NCBI GenBank assembly: GCA_021798855.1
Contig: JAJZBP010000131.1
Span: forward strand, 1 to 5,998
DNA: 5,998 nt
Origin: Bacillota bacterium
Lineage (GTDB): Bacteria > Bacillota > Sulfobacillia > JAJZIM01 > JAJZBP01
Direction: 5' to 3'
Positions 1 to 5,998 of this stretch are shown here, one piece after another. Position 1 is the stretch's first letter. Each line of letters begins with the position of its first letter. Under the pieces are notes generated by a model. That model was not told the DNA's origin. It made no database searches and saw only the letters and a program-made list of their open reading frames with translations. A program made the translations under genes and the position numbers.

Positions 1-574
1 CGACGGCAACTTCATGGTGGGAGGAACTGATGGGAATGCCCATCTCCCGCAGATTCAGCACCATGTCTCTTCTAACTTCCTCCCCCATGTCCAAGGGAGA
101 AAGATCGAAATACCCGGCCTGATCATGGGTGATCGTGCTGGGTTTCCCGGCTTCATCCAGCCGGAAGAGAAAGAATTCCGGCTCGGCCCCCACTTTACAG
201 TCATAGCCCAATTCCGCCGCTTCCGTCAAGATCCGCTTCAGGGCATTGCGCGGACACCCGGCGAAGGGTGTGCCGTCCGGGTTGTGGATGTCACAGATCA
301 GCCTCGCCGTCGAGCGGTCCTTGGGTTTCCAGGGAAAGATCGTGAAAGTCGCCGGATCCGGATACAGGCACATATCCGATTCTTCCCGGCGGACGAACCC
401 CTCGATGGATGATCCGTCAAACATCAATTGCCCGTCCAACGCCTTCGCCAACCGTTCCACCGGAATTGCCATGTTTTTCACCGTTCCCAGAATGTCGGTG
501 AATTGCAGACGCACGAAGTTGACGTGCATTTCCCTGGCCTTGCGGAGCACTCCCTCTTTCTGTTCCGCGTTCAC
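1..574 (-). CDS. glnA: Glutamine synthetase, class I-alpha (N-terminal part, cut by window edge)
   Basis: The product makes glutamine from glutamate, ammonia and ATP in the cytoplasm as a dodecamer, the main ammonium-assimilation step. My translation of the minus strand gives 191 residues before the left edge. The beta-grasp N-terminal domain comes first, with RLQFTDILGT (about 22-31) and MFDGSSIEGFVRREESDM (51-68). The start of the catalytic domain follows, with GAEPEFFLF (129-137; glutamates of the metal site) and SHHEVA (185-190). These closely match the Bacillus subtilis enzyme from memory. Arg62 falls where the Bacillus feedback-inhibition arginine lies, and the unadenylylated alpha type is inferred from this resemblance. 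The start is GTG (574-572), chosen because a strong Shine-Dalgarno sequence lies 7 bases upstream and the length then fits the family. It follows ynbB by 38 bases on the same strand. No glnR lies beside it, and no operator, riboswitch or promoter is visible in the short gap. The C-terminal half is outside the window, so intactness cannot be judged. Confidence 0.97.
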   Translation of the reverse strand, partial: MNAEQKEGVLRKAREMHVNFVRLQFTDILGTVKNMAIPVERLAKALDGQLMFDGSSIEGFVRREESDMCLYPDPATFTIFPWKPKDRSTARLICDIHNPDGTPFAGCPRNALKRILTEAAELGYDCKVGAEPEFFLFRLDEAGKPSTITHDQAGYFDLSPLDMGEEVRRDMVLNLREMGIPISSSHHEVAV

Positions 575-581
575 CTTGCTT

Positions 582-590
582 CACCCCTTT
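582..590 (-). promoter_or_regulatory. Ribosome binding site of glnA
   Basis: On the minus strand the bases AAAGGGGTG lie 7 bases before a GTG codon at 574-572. This purine-rich, G-rich stretch is a good Shine-Dalgarno match and decides the GTG start. The other nearby GTG (584-582) is in a different frame and lies inside the site itself. Confidence 0.75.
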
Positions 591-612
591 ATTCAGCGTT
601 TGCGGCAAAAAA

Positions 613-1830
613 TCACTCGGCGGCGAGCCGGCCGGCGGCGTGCAACACGGCCGCCATGGTGTGCTCCTTGGTCAGCCCCCCCTGCAGGTAGACCGTGTAG
701 GGTTCGCCCAGTGGCGCGTCGGCGCTCAGTTCCAGGGAGCCTCCCTGCACAAATGTACCCGCGGCCATGACCACCGGCACCCGGTAACCCGGAACATCTC
801 CGGCCACGGGACGAACGTGCGCGTCGACCGGCGAAGCTTCCTGGATGGCCCGGCAAAAAGCCAGCAGTTTGTCCCGCGTCCCCACCCTGACCGCCTGGAC
901 GATATCCCCCCTCGCCTCATCCCAACCCGGTGAAGTTTCTAACCCTAAGTCCGCCAGAAATCCGGCGGCGAAGACGGCACCCTGCAGCGCCTCCGCGACC
1001 ACGTGGGGCGCCAGGAAAAAACCCTGGAAGAAAAGTCGCCAGGAGAGTGGGTTCGCCCCCACTTCACCTCCCAAGCCGGGCGCCGTCAACCTGGCCGCCG
1101 CCCGATCGACCAACTCCTCCGCTCCGGCGAGGTACCCGCCGCAGGGAACGATTCCCCCTCCCGGATTTTTGATCAGGGAGCCGGCCACCAAATCCGCCCC
1201 GACATGGGACGGCTCCTCATCCTCCACCATCTCGCCGTAACAATTGTCGACCACCACCACCAAGCCGGCCCTTTGTCGGCGCAAATACGCAATGGTTTCA
1301 CCGATCTCCGCCACCGTGAGGGCCGGGCGCCAGTTGTATCCCCTGGAACGTTGGATGAAGACCACTCGGGTGCGCGGCGACAGGGCGGCGGCCAAAGTCG
1401 GCAAATCCGGTTTGCCGGCCTGGTTCAGAGCCACGGTGACCGCTCTGACGCCCCTTTCCGCCAAGGAACCCGGCGCACCGTTGAGGATTCCCCGCAGGCT
1501 TTCGTAGGGTTCGCCCGTGGCCAGCAGGATCTCATCCCCGTCGTGCAGATCCAAACCCAAAAGTCCCAGGGCGATCGAATGCGTACCGGAAACGATCTGC
1601 GGTCTGACCAAGGCCTTGGCCGTGCCGAAAAAGCGGGCATAAAGCCGGTCCAATTTGCCCCGCCCGCGGTCTGCGTAGCCGTAACCGGTGGACGGCGCAA
1701 AATCGCTTTCGCCGATTCCTTCCTCCCCCATCAGGCGCAGGACCTTCCGCTGCAAAAGCCACGCCCTGGTCTGGATCCGGTCCCAAACCGGCCTGACTTT
1801 TTCCACGGTCGCCCGAATCTCGTCAGTCAT
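613..1830 (-). CDS. ynbB: PLP-dependent methionine gamma-lyase-like protein, YnbB family ('aluminum resistance protein')
   Basis: This is a 405-residue fold-type I PLP enzyme of the YnbB / Met_gamma_lyase family, about the usual family length. Visible landmarks are PSTGYGY (46-52), VRPQIVSGTHS (75-85; the phosphate-binding turn region), DNCYGEM (195-201; Asp195 expected to contact the PLP ring nitrogen) and GSLIKNPGGG (217-226), where Lys221 should form the Schiff base with PLP. The ending is normal (TGA at 615-613). The family is named after cystathionine/methionine gamma-lyases, but its physiological substrate is not established and the 'aluminum resistance' label is historical. It should be cytoplasmic, since no signal peptide or membrane segment is seen. 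The ATG start lies inside the end of smc (overlap ATGACTGA). No good Shine-Dalgarno sequence precedes it, so translation probably depends on ribosomes finishing smc. glnA follows 38 bases downstream, as in the ynbB-glnR-glnA cluster of Bacillus but without glnR. The family call is firm; the reaction is not. Confidence 0.93.
   Translation of the reverse strand: MTDEIRATVEKVRPVWDRIQTRAWLLQRKVLRLMGEEGIGESDFAPSTGYGYADRGRGKLDRLYARFFGTAKALVRPQIVSGTHSIALGLLGLDLHDGDEILLATGEPYESLRGILNGAPGSLAERGVRAVTVALNQAGKPDLPTLAAALSPRTRVVFIQRSRGYNWRPALTVAEIGETIAYLRRQRAGLVVVVDNCYGEMVEDEEPSHVGADLVAGSLIKNPGGGIVPCGGYLAGAEELVDRAAARLTAPGLGGEVGANPLSWRLFFQGFFLAPHVVAEALQGAVFAAGFLADLGLETSPGWDEARGDIVQAVRVGTRDKLLAFCRAIQEASPVDAHVRPVAGDVPGYRVPVVMAAGTFVQGGSLELSADAPLGEPYTVYLQGGLTKEHTMAAVLHAAGRLAAE
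1823..1830 (-). promoter_or_regulatory. Stop-start overlap of smc and ynbB (ATGACTGA)
   Basis: The ynbB start ATG (1830-1828) precedes the smc stop TGA (1825-1823) within eight shared bases, in different frames. The bases just before this ATG hold no clear Shine-Dalgarno sequence. The arrangement is typical of translational coupling, so ynbB is probably co-transcribed with smc and translated by re-initiating ribosomes. The overlap is directly visible; coupling is inferred. Confidence 0.7.
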
Positions 1831-4800
1831 ACGGAGCCATTCTCGAATTTCGAACCCCCCCGGCTTGTGCCGCTAAAGCCTGGCCCTCCGCTGCCTGTGC
1901 CCGGTTCGGTTCATCAGCCAACCTCAGCGACAACACTCTGGAACCACCCCCGGGTTCCATGGTCACCCCATAGATCACGTCGGCGGCTTCCATCGTCTGG
2001 CGCTGGTGAGTGACAATCAGGAATTGTCCTTTTCCCCCGTAACTTTGCAGAAACCGGTTGTATCTGACCACGTTGCTTTCATCCAAAGCCGCTTCAACCT
2101 CGTCCAGGATGTAAAAGGGCGCCAATTTGGTCTTGGCCAGAGAAAACAAAAAGGCAATCGCCACCATGGATCGCTCACCACCGGACAGCACATCCAGCCC
2201 CTGCCATTTCTTGCCCGGTGGTTGCACCATGATTTCCAACTCCTGCTCCATGGGCCGTTCGGCATTTTCCCGCAACCGCAATTCGCCCTCCCCGCCGCCG
2301 AAAAGTTCGCGACAAATTTGCGCAAAGTTTTCCCGCACCGCTCCGAAGGTGCGGGAAAACCGCTGGGCCATGCGCCTGTCCAATACGCCGAGCGCCCGCA
2401 ACAACTCCCCCCTGGCCCTCGCCAGGTCCTGCGCTTCCCCGTTCAAAGCGTCGTATCGCTCCTGGAGCCTTTGGTGTTCCTCCCCGGCCAGGGGATTCAC
2501 CGGACCCAGTTCCGCCAATTTAATTCGGATTTCCTCCAGCCTGGTTTGGGCATCGGCGGGAGAGGCAACGCCGGCGGGGACAACGCCATCCTCCAGATCT
2601 TCGGCTCCTCCCGCCTCCCGGCGAAACTGTTCCTGCAAAAAGGAAAATTCCGTTTCCAAGCGAACCATCGCGTCTCTCAGTGCCTGCGTTCCCTTGCCTT
2701 CCTCCGCCAGATCCTGTTCCCATCGCCGGCAGGCCCGTTCGTCCTTTTGCCGGATATCTGTTTGCTCTCCCAACCGTTCCTCAAGACGCAAGCTTTCATC
2801 CCGCAGACGCTCCATCTGAGCACCAATTTGTTCGGCCAAAAGGTCCGCCGCTTCCCTCTCCTCTCCTGCCGCCGCCAGATTGGCCTCGAGTTTGCGCAGA
2901 GCTTCGGCCCGTTTCGCCAATTCCGAGCGAACCCTCTCGGCTTCCCGGGTGGCTTCGGCCACTCCGGTTGCCGCTTGGGCCTCCCTTTGGCGCAAGGCGG
3001 CTTCTTGCAATTTGAATCCGGCCAGGCGGGATTCCAGGTCCGTCCGCCGCTCTTCCAACTCCCGGCGTGCCGCCAGGAATAACGCCGTCTCCTCCTCGTT
3101 GGTTGCACATTCCAAGCCCTTGGCGGAAAGGGAAGCCTCCATGTCCGCAATTGCCCCCGTCAGACGCTCCTCGTTTCCGGAAAGATCCGCGGCTTCTTTT
3201 TGTAAAGCATCCCCTTCCCGCTGCAATGCTTCGCCTTGTTTCTCCAGGGAACGCAGACTTTCCTCCGATCTGGCCATGGTCAGTTGTAGTCTGACTTTTT
3301 GCCGTTCTTTTTCCTCCAAACGCTCCCTGACGGCATGCACGAGAATTCGGAGGCGATTTTGCCGGCGCTCCAACCGGTGTTGCGCCCGTTGGCCATTTTC
3401 CACCATGTCGGCCAACTCCTCCTGTTCCCGGCGCCGCCTCAATAAATTCCCCCCCCGCTCTCCCCAACTGCCTCCGGTGATGGAGCCCCCGGGATGTAGG
3501 ATTTCCCCTCCCCTGGTTACAATTTTGTAACGGTACCCGCTGAACCTGCCCAAAGCCAGCGCCCGCTCAAGATCCTCCGTCACCAGAACCCTGCCCAGCA
3601 GGCAAGAAACAACCCCAGCGTAAACGGGGTCGAATTTCACCAGATCCTTGGCCCACCCCAAGACTCCATCCGCTTCCGGCAACGTCGGGGATGGTCTTGG
3701 GGTGATGGTGTTCAGGGGTAAAAAGGTGGCCCTCCCCCCCTGTTGGGCTTTTAGGTGAGCGACGGCCCGTTTCGCCGCTTCGTCCGTCTCGACCACGACG
3801 TCCTGCACAGCGGCCCCCAAGGCTACTTCCAACGCCTTTTCCAGGCCTTTCTCCACCCGGATGACGCCGCCCACGATCCCGTGGATCCCGGCAATCTGCC
3901 CGCGCTTGGCTGCCTCCAGCACAAAACGAACACCCTGATTGTAGCCGCTCAGGTTTTCCTCCAGTTCCCGCAAGGCGCCCAAGCGGGAAACCGCCTTGCC
4001 CAACTGTTTCTGATGTTCTCCGCAAGCCGTCTCCACACTCCGCAACCCGGCACCCAGGGAGACCCCCTTTTTATCCAATTCCGCCGCTTCCCGGTTCAGT
4101 GCCGCCAGGGCCAACTCCCGTTCCCGATGTTCCAAACCGACCTGCCCGATCTCCCGCCGGCGGAGCATCGATTCCTGCTCCCAACGTTTTCTCCGTGCGA
4201 GCATCGCTTCCTTCTGTTGACCCAGAAACTGCCTTTCCTGGCGCAGCAGAGATGCTTGATTTTCCAAACTCCGCAACAGGCTGCGGGAATCGTCGAGCCG
4301 CTTTGATCGTTCCCGTGCTTCCTCTCGCCCCAGGTGATCCCGCGCCGCGACCTGCGCAAGTTCATGTTCAGAATCGCCGACCATCCGGCTGATGCGGGAA
4401 AGCTCGCGCCCCAACTCGCCGAGACTGTTTTTCTCCGTCCGCCGGGTGACCTCGAAGTACCCGGCGCTTTCCTGTAACGCACCGATTTCCGCCCGCAGGC
4501 TGTTGCTTTCCCCCAGCCAAAAGGCAAGCTTGCCCCCGGCCGACACCGCGGCTTCCCGCGCCCTTTCCTGGTCCCGCTCGACCACCGCCAGCCTGGAACG
4601 TTGCTCGCCGGCTTCCCGTTCCAACCGTTCCGTCAATTTTTGCTGCCTTGCCAACCCGTCCTTGGCCTCTTCCCATCCCCGCTGCAACTCCTGCAGCCGA
4701 TCCTGAGCGGCCTGTAGTTTTTTTTCGGCCCGTTCGAACTTTGCCCCGGCCTCCCTCAGCGTCCACGCTGCCAGATAGCGCCTGAGATCTCTTTCCGTTT

Positions 4801-5479
4801 TTCGGTAATGGTTCGCCGCTTCCCATGCGCCGGCCTCTTTCTCCAAGGTGCCGAGACGCTGGCGCATTTCCGTCAGGTTATCCTCCGCGCGGCAAATGTA
4901 CTTCTCGGTGTCCTCAAGTTTATCGGAAACTTCCTTTTTTTGCTTCCTGTATTTATCGATTCCGGCCAGGTCCTCCAAGAAACCTCGCCGCTCCTCCTGG
5001 GATGCGGTCAAGACCTCCTCCAGTTTCCCCTGGCCGATGATCGCCAACCCCTTGGGACCCAAGCCGGTTCCGGCCAGGAGTTCCCAAACGTCCCTGAGGC
5101 GGCAGGGGACGCGATTGATGGCGTATTCGCCGGCGCCACCCCTGTCCAAACGCCTGGTGATGGTCACCTCCGCAAAATCCAAAGGCAAACGGCCGCTGGA
5201 ATTGTCGAAAGTCAGGGAAACCTCCGCCACGCCAAGGGGTTTTTGCTTGGCGGACCCGGCAAAAATCAGTGCCGTCTGGCGATCCCCCCGCAGGGCATTG
5301 GAGCTTTGTTCACCCAAACACCAGCGAATGGCGTCCAGAACATTGCTCTTGCCTGACCCGTTGGGGCCAACCACCACGGTTACTCCGGGGGAAAACTCCA
5401 TCTCCACCGGTTCAGCAAAAGACTTAAAGCCAAAAATACTCAACTTTTTCAGGTGCAATTTCGTGCCTGCCTCCCGCAC
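1823..5479 (-). CDS. smc: Chromosome partition/condensin ATPase SMC
   Basis: This is a full-length bacterial SMC, 1218 residues from the GTG start, slightly long for the family. Smc dimers with ScpA-ScpB organise and segregate the chromosome by ATP-driven loop extrusion. The head N-half has Walker A GPNGSGKSN (38-46, Lys44) and the Q-loop IIGQG (147-151, Gln150). A charged coiled-coil arm spans about 170-505. The hinge covers about 510-675 and includes GGSITGGS (664-671). The returning arm spans about 680-1010. The head C-half has the signature LSGGERS (from 1098), Walker B FYILDE (Asp1126, Glu1127) and H-loop His1158, so all ATPase residues are present. About 30 Ala/Gln/Glu-rich residues follow the conserved end (VLSLRL). 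Relatives begin close to the LKKL stretch, so TTG at 5458-5456 (giving MHLKKL) is a strong alternative start, with GGGAGG upstream. An in-frame TGA upstream excludes a much earlier start. The usual neighbours rnc and ftsY are absent; ynbB overlaps the 3' end. A second SMC paralogue elsewhere in the genome cannot be excluded. Confidence 0.97.
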   Translation of the reverse strand: MREAGTKLHLKKLSIFGFKSFAEPVEMEFSPGVTVVVGPNGSGKSNVLDAIRWCLGEQSSNALRGDRQTALIFAGSAKQKPLGVAEVSLTFDNSSGRLPLDFAEVTITRRLDRGGAGEYAINRVPCRLRDVWELLAGTGLGPKGLAIIGQGKLEEVLTASQEERRGFLEDLAGIDKYRKQKKEVSDKLEDTEKYICRAEDNLTEMRQRLGTLEKEAGAWEAANHYRKTERDLRRYLAAWTLREAGAKFERAEKKLQAAQDRLQELQRGWEEAKDGLARQQKLTERLEREAGEQRSRLAVVERDQERAREAAVSAGGKLAFWLGESNSLRAEIGALQESAGYFEVTRRTEKNSLGELGRELSRISRMVGDSEHELAQVAARDHLGREEARERSKRLDDSRSLLRSLENQASLLRQERQFLGQQKEAMLARRKRWEQESMLRRREIGQVGLEHRERELALAALNREAAELDKKGVSLGAGLRSVETACGEHQKQLGKAVSRLGALRELEENLSGYNQGVRFVLEAAKRGQIAGIHGIVGGVIRVEKGLEKALEVALGAAVQDVVVETDEAAKRAVAHLKAQQGGRATFLPLNTITPRPSPTLPEADGVLGWAKDLVKFDPVYAGVVSCLLGRVLVTEDLERALALGRFSGYRYKIVTRGGEILHPGGSITGGSWGERGGNLLRRRREQEELADMVENGQRAQHRLERRQNRLRILVHAVRERLEEKERQKVRLQLTMARSEESLRSLEKQGEALQREGDALQKEAADLSGNEERLTGAIADMEASLSAKGLECATNEEETALFLAARRELEERRTDLESRLAGFKLQEAALRQREAQAATGVAEATREAERVRSELAKRAEALRKLEANLAAAGEEREAADLLAEQIGAQMERLRDESLRLEERLGEQTDIRQKDERACRRWEQDLAEEGKGTQALRDAMVRLETEFSFLQEQFRREAGGAEDLEDGVVPAGVASPADAQTRLEEIRIKLAELGPVNPLAGEEHQRLQERYDALNGEAQDLARARGELLRALGVLDRRMAQRFSRTFGAVRENFAQICRELFGGGEGELRLRENAERPMEQELEIMVQPPGKKWQGLDVLSGGERSMVAIAFLFSLAKTKLAPFYILDEVEAALDESNVVRYNRFLQSYGGKGQFLIVTHQRQTMEAADVIYGVTMEPGGGSRVLSLRLADEPNRAQAAEGQALAAQAGGVRNSRMAPYD

Positions 5480-5493
5480 ACCAGCCTCTTCCC
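5470..5493 (-). promoter_or_regulatory. Two candidate ribosome binding sites at the smc start
   Basis: Two purine-rich stretches compete. GGGAAGAGG (5493-5485) lies 5 bases before GTG 5479-5477. GGGAGG (5475-5470), inside the longer reading frame, lies 11 bases before TTG 5458-5456. The second is the better Shine-Dalgarno core at long spacing, and it gives the N-terminus that fits the SMC family. The first has the better start codon and a usable spacing. The sequence alone does not settle which is used. Confidence 0.45.
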
Positions 5494-5505
5494 ATGCGAG
5501 ATCTC

Positions 5506-5526
5506 AAAAAAGCAAAGTGCTTTGCT
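5506..5526 (-). terminator. Weak terminator-like hairpin just upstream of smc
   Basis: On the minus strand AGCAAAG (5526-5520) and CTTTGCT (5517-5511) are exact inverted repeats, best drawn as a 6-bp stem with a 4-base GCAC loop. The run of six T bases at 5511-5506 includes the last stem base. G-T and A-T pairs could extend the stem outward. The stem is AT-rich and therefore weak. It would end transcripts coming from the right, only about 27 bases before the GTG start of smc. It may terminate an upstream unit, attenuate smc, or be chance. Confidence 0.35.
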
Positions 5527-5557
5527 CTCCTGGACGAAACCACCTCGTGGCTCGCAG

Positions 5558-5620
5558 GCCGCAAGATCGACCAACGCCGCACGAACGGAGTGCGCATGCG
5601 CCGCAAAATCGACCAAAGCC
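5558..5620. repeat. Pair of imperfect 21-base direct repeats, 42 bases apart
   Basis: Copy one (5558-5578) and copy two (5600-5620) share 19 of 21 bases, with the core GCCGCAA followed by ATCGACCAA; the differences are G/A and C/A. The spacing of 42 bases is a multiple of three. The left copy is preceded by CTCGTGGC at 5544, the same eight bases that begin each unit of the 36-base array further right, and the following GCAGGC and GCA also match after a 2-base gap. This suggests, but does not prove, that the pair is a decayed relative of the array. Confidence 0.5.
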
Positions 5621-5685
5621 AGCCCGGTGGCGCGAGCGTCCCAACCGCCGGGCAAACTCGGCGCCGTCGTCCACCCCACGCATTT

Positions 5686-5998
5686 TCACGGATTTGCGTC
5701 GTCCGGGTTCAGCTTGCGACAGCTCGGACAACCGTTGACAAGGCGCTCACGCACCGATGGAACGGAACCTGGACAAAAAGACCCGGAAACGGTCGGATTC
5801 GGCTCCGCACTCAAGCCCGCCGCTTGACTCGTGGCGCAGGCGGCAGACCGTCCGAGGACCGTGCTCGTGGCGCAGGCGGCAGACCGTCCGAGGACCGTGC
5901 TCGTGGCGCAGGCGGCAGACCGTCCGAGGACCGTGCTCGTGGCGCAGGCGGCAGACCGTCCGAGGACCGTGCTCGTGGCGCAGGCGGCAGACCGTCCG
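5686..5998 (-). CDS. Possible C-terminal end of an unrecognised repeat protein (weak)
   Basis: One minus-strand frame enters from the right edge, runs through the whole array as repeats of TVLGRSAACATS, and continues for about 46 residues to TGA at 5688-5686. The tail is Pro/Ser-rich and ends with CPSCRKLNPDD and four more residues. CPSC followed by a polar Asn/Asp stretch resembles the first half of a zinc ribbon, but the second Cys pair is missing before the stop. No start is visible because the frame is open at the edge. Another minus-strand frame through the array, ending at 5747, is also open, so the choice rests only on the CPSC tail. This may be a real gene end, a truncated pseudogene, or a chance open frame in GC-rich repeats. 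Confidence 0.2.
   Translation of the reverse strand, partial: GRSAACATSTVLGRSAACATSTVLGRSAACATSTVLGRSAACATSTVLGRSAACATSQAAGLSAEPNPTVSGSFCPGSVPSVRERLVNGCPSCRKLNPDDANP
5828..5998. repeat. Exact 36-base tandem repeat array, 4.75 copies, open at the right edge
   Basis: Units begin at 5828, 5864, 5900, 5936 and 5972 with CTCGTGGCGCAG and continue through GCGGCAGACC to GAGGACCGTG. The first four copies are complete and identical. The fifth is identical as far as the window end, which cuts it after 27 bases. The left boundary is sharp: similarity stops at 5828, just after TGA (5825-5827). There are no unique spacers between units, so this is a minisatellite-type array. The unit contains the short interrupted palindrome GTCCGAGGAC and no stop codon in any of the six frames. 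Sequence identity between copies implies recent expansion or ongoing homogenisation. Whether it lies in a gene cannot be told from this window. Confidence 0.97.

Larger units (their letters stand above)
5480..5827. other. Region upstream of smc with no recognisable gene
   Basis: No protein family can be recognised on either strand in these 348 bases. In particular there is no RNase III (rnc) C-terminus, which often precedes smc. Open frames exist on both strands, but their translations are Arg/Ala/Gly-rich, lack convincing start signals and overlap one another, as expected of GC-rich non-coding DNA. The stretch holds the hairpin at 5506-5526 and the 21-base direct repeat pair at 5558-5620. 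No promoter with good -35 and -10 boxes toward smc is seen. Confidence 0.6.

Noticed and set aside
575..612. Riboswitch or leader RNA before glnA
   Set aside because: The gap is only 38 bases and contains little beyond the T tract and the ribosome binding site.
600..640. Possible terminator between ynbB and glnA (T6 tract at 612-607 on the minus strand)
   Set aside because: The T run follows the ynbB stop, but the sequence before it forms only a 4-bp stem (CGGC/GCCG) with a 2-base loop, separated from the T run by several bases.
1003..3082. Long plus-strand open frames (1003-2013 and 2006-3082)
   Set aside because: They lie antisense to ynbB and smc, whose motifs are unmistakable. Their translations are Arg/Pro/Gln-rich with no family resemblance.
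5735..5740. TTGACA resembling a -35 promoter box on the plus strand
   Set aside because: No -10 box lies at 16-18 bases, and no plus-strand gene follows it.
5453..5827. 124-codon plus-strand open frame upstream of smc
   Set aside because: It starts inside the antisense of smc, has no recognisable domain, and spans the hairpin and the degenerate repeats. It ends at the TGA bordering the array and looks like chance in stop-poor DNA.
5828..5998. CRISPR array
   Set aside because: The 36-base period is CRISPR-like, but units abut directly with no unique spacers and no cas genes are present.

Overview
The window looks like chromosomal DNA of a GC-rich Bacillota (Firmicutes) bacterium, more likely a clostridial or Desulfotomaculum/Moorella-type lineage than a Bacillus. 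This rests on a Bacillus-type class I-alpha glutamine synthetase, a YnbB-family PLP enzyme directly beside it (a Firmicutes gene pair), and a bacterial-type SMC. In Bacillus the glnR repressor gene sits between ynbB and glnA; here nothing does. The taxonomic call is inference from gene content.

All three recognisable genes are on the minus strand, so they read from high to low coordinates: smc (5479 to 1823), ynbB (1830 to 613) and glnA (574 to beyond the left edge, so only its N-terminal 191 residues are present). smc and ynbB overlap by 8 bases, and ynbB and glnA are 38 bases apart with no convincing terminator. The three therefore look like one transcription unit, although an internal glnA promoter cannot be excluded. 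The products are functionally unlike: chromosome organisation (Smc), a PLP-dependent lyase-like enzyme of unclear substrate (YnbB), and ammonium assimilation (GlnA). The usual smc neighbours rnc (upstream) and ftsY (downstream) are both missing.

Right of smc, from 5480 to the window end, no gene can be recognised. It holds, in order, a weak terminator-like hairpin reading toward smc (5506-5526), a pair of imperfect 21-base direct repeats 42 bases apart (5558-5620), about 200 bases of unassigned sequence, and an exact 36-base tandem array (5828-5998, 4.75 copies) that runs off the right edge. Because 36 is a multiple of three and the unit has no stop in any frame, the array is open in all six frames. 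One minus-strand frame runs through it into a short tail containing CPSC.

The three genes are confident. No new defence, mobile or RNA system can be demonstrated. The least explained parts are the tandem array with its degenerate flank and the unusual setting of smc.
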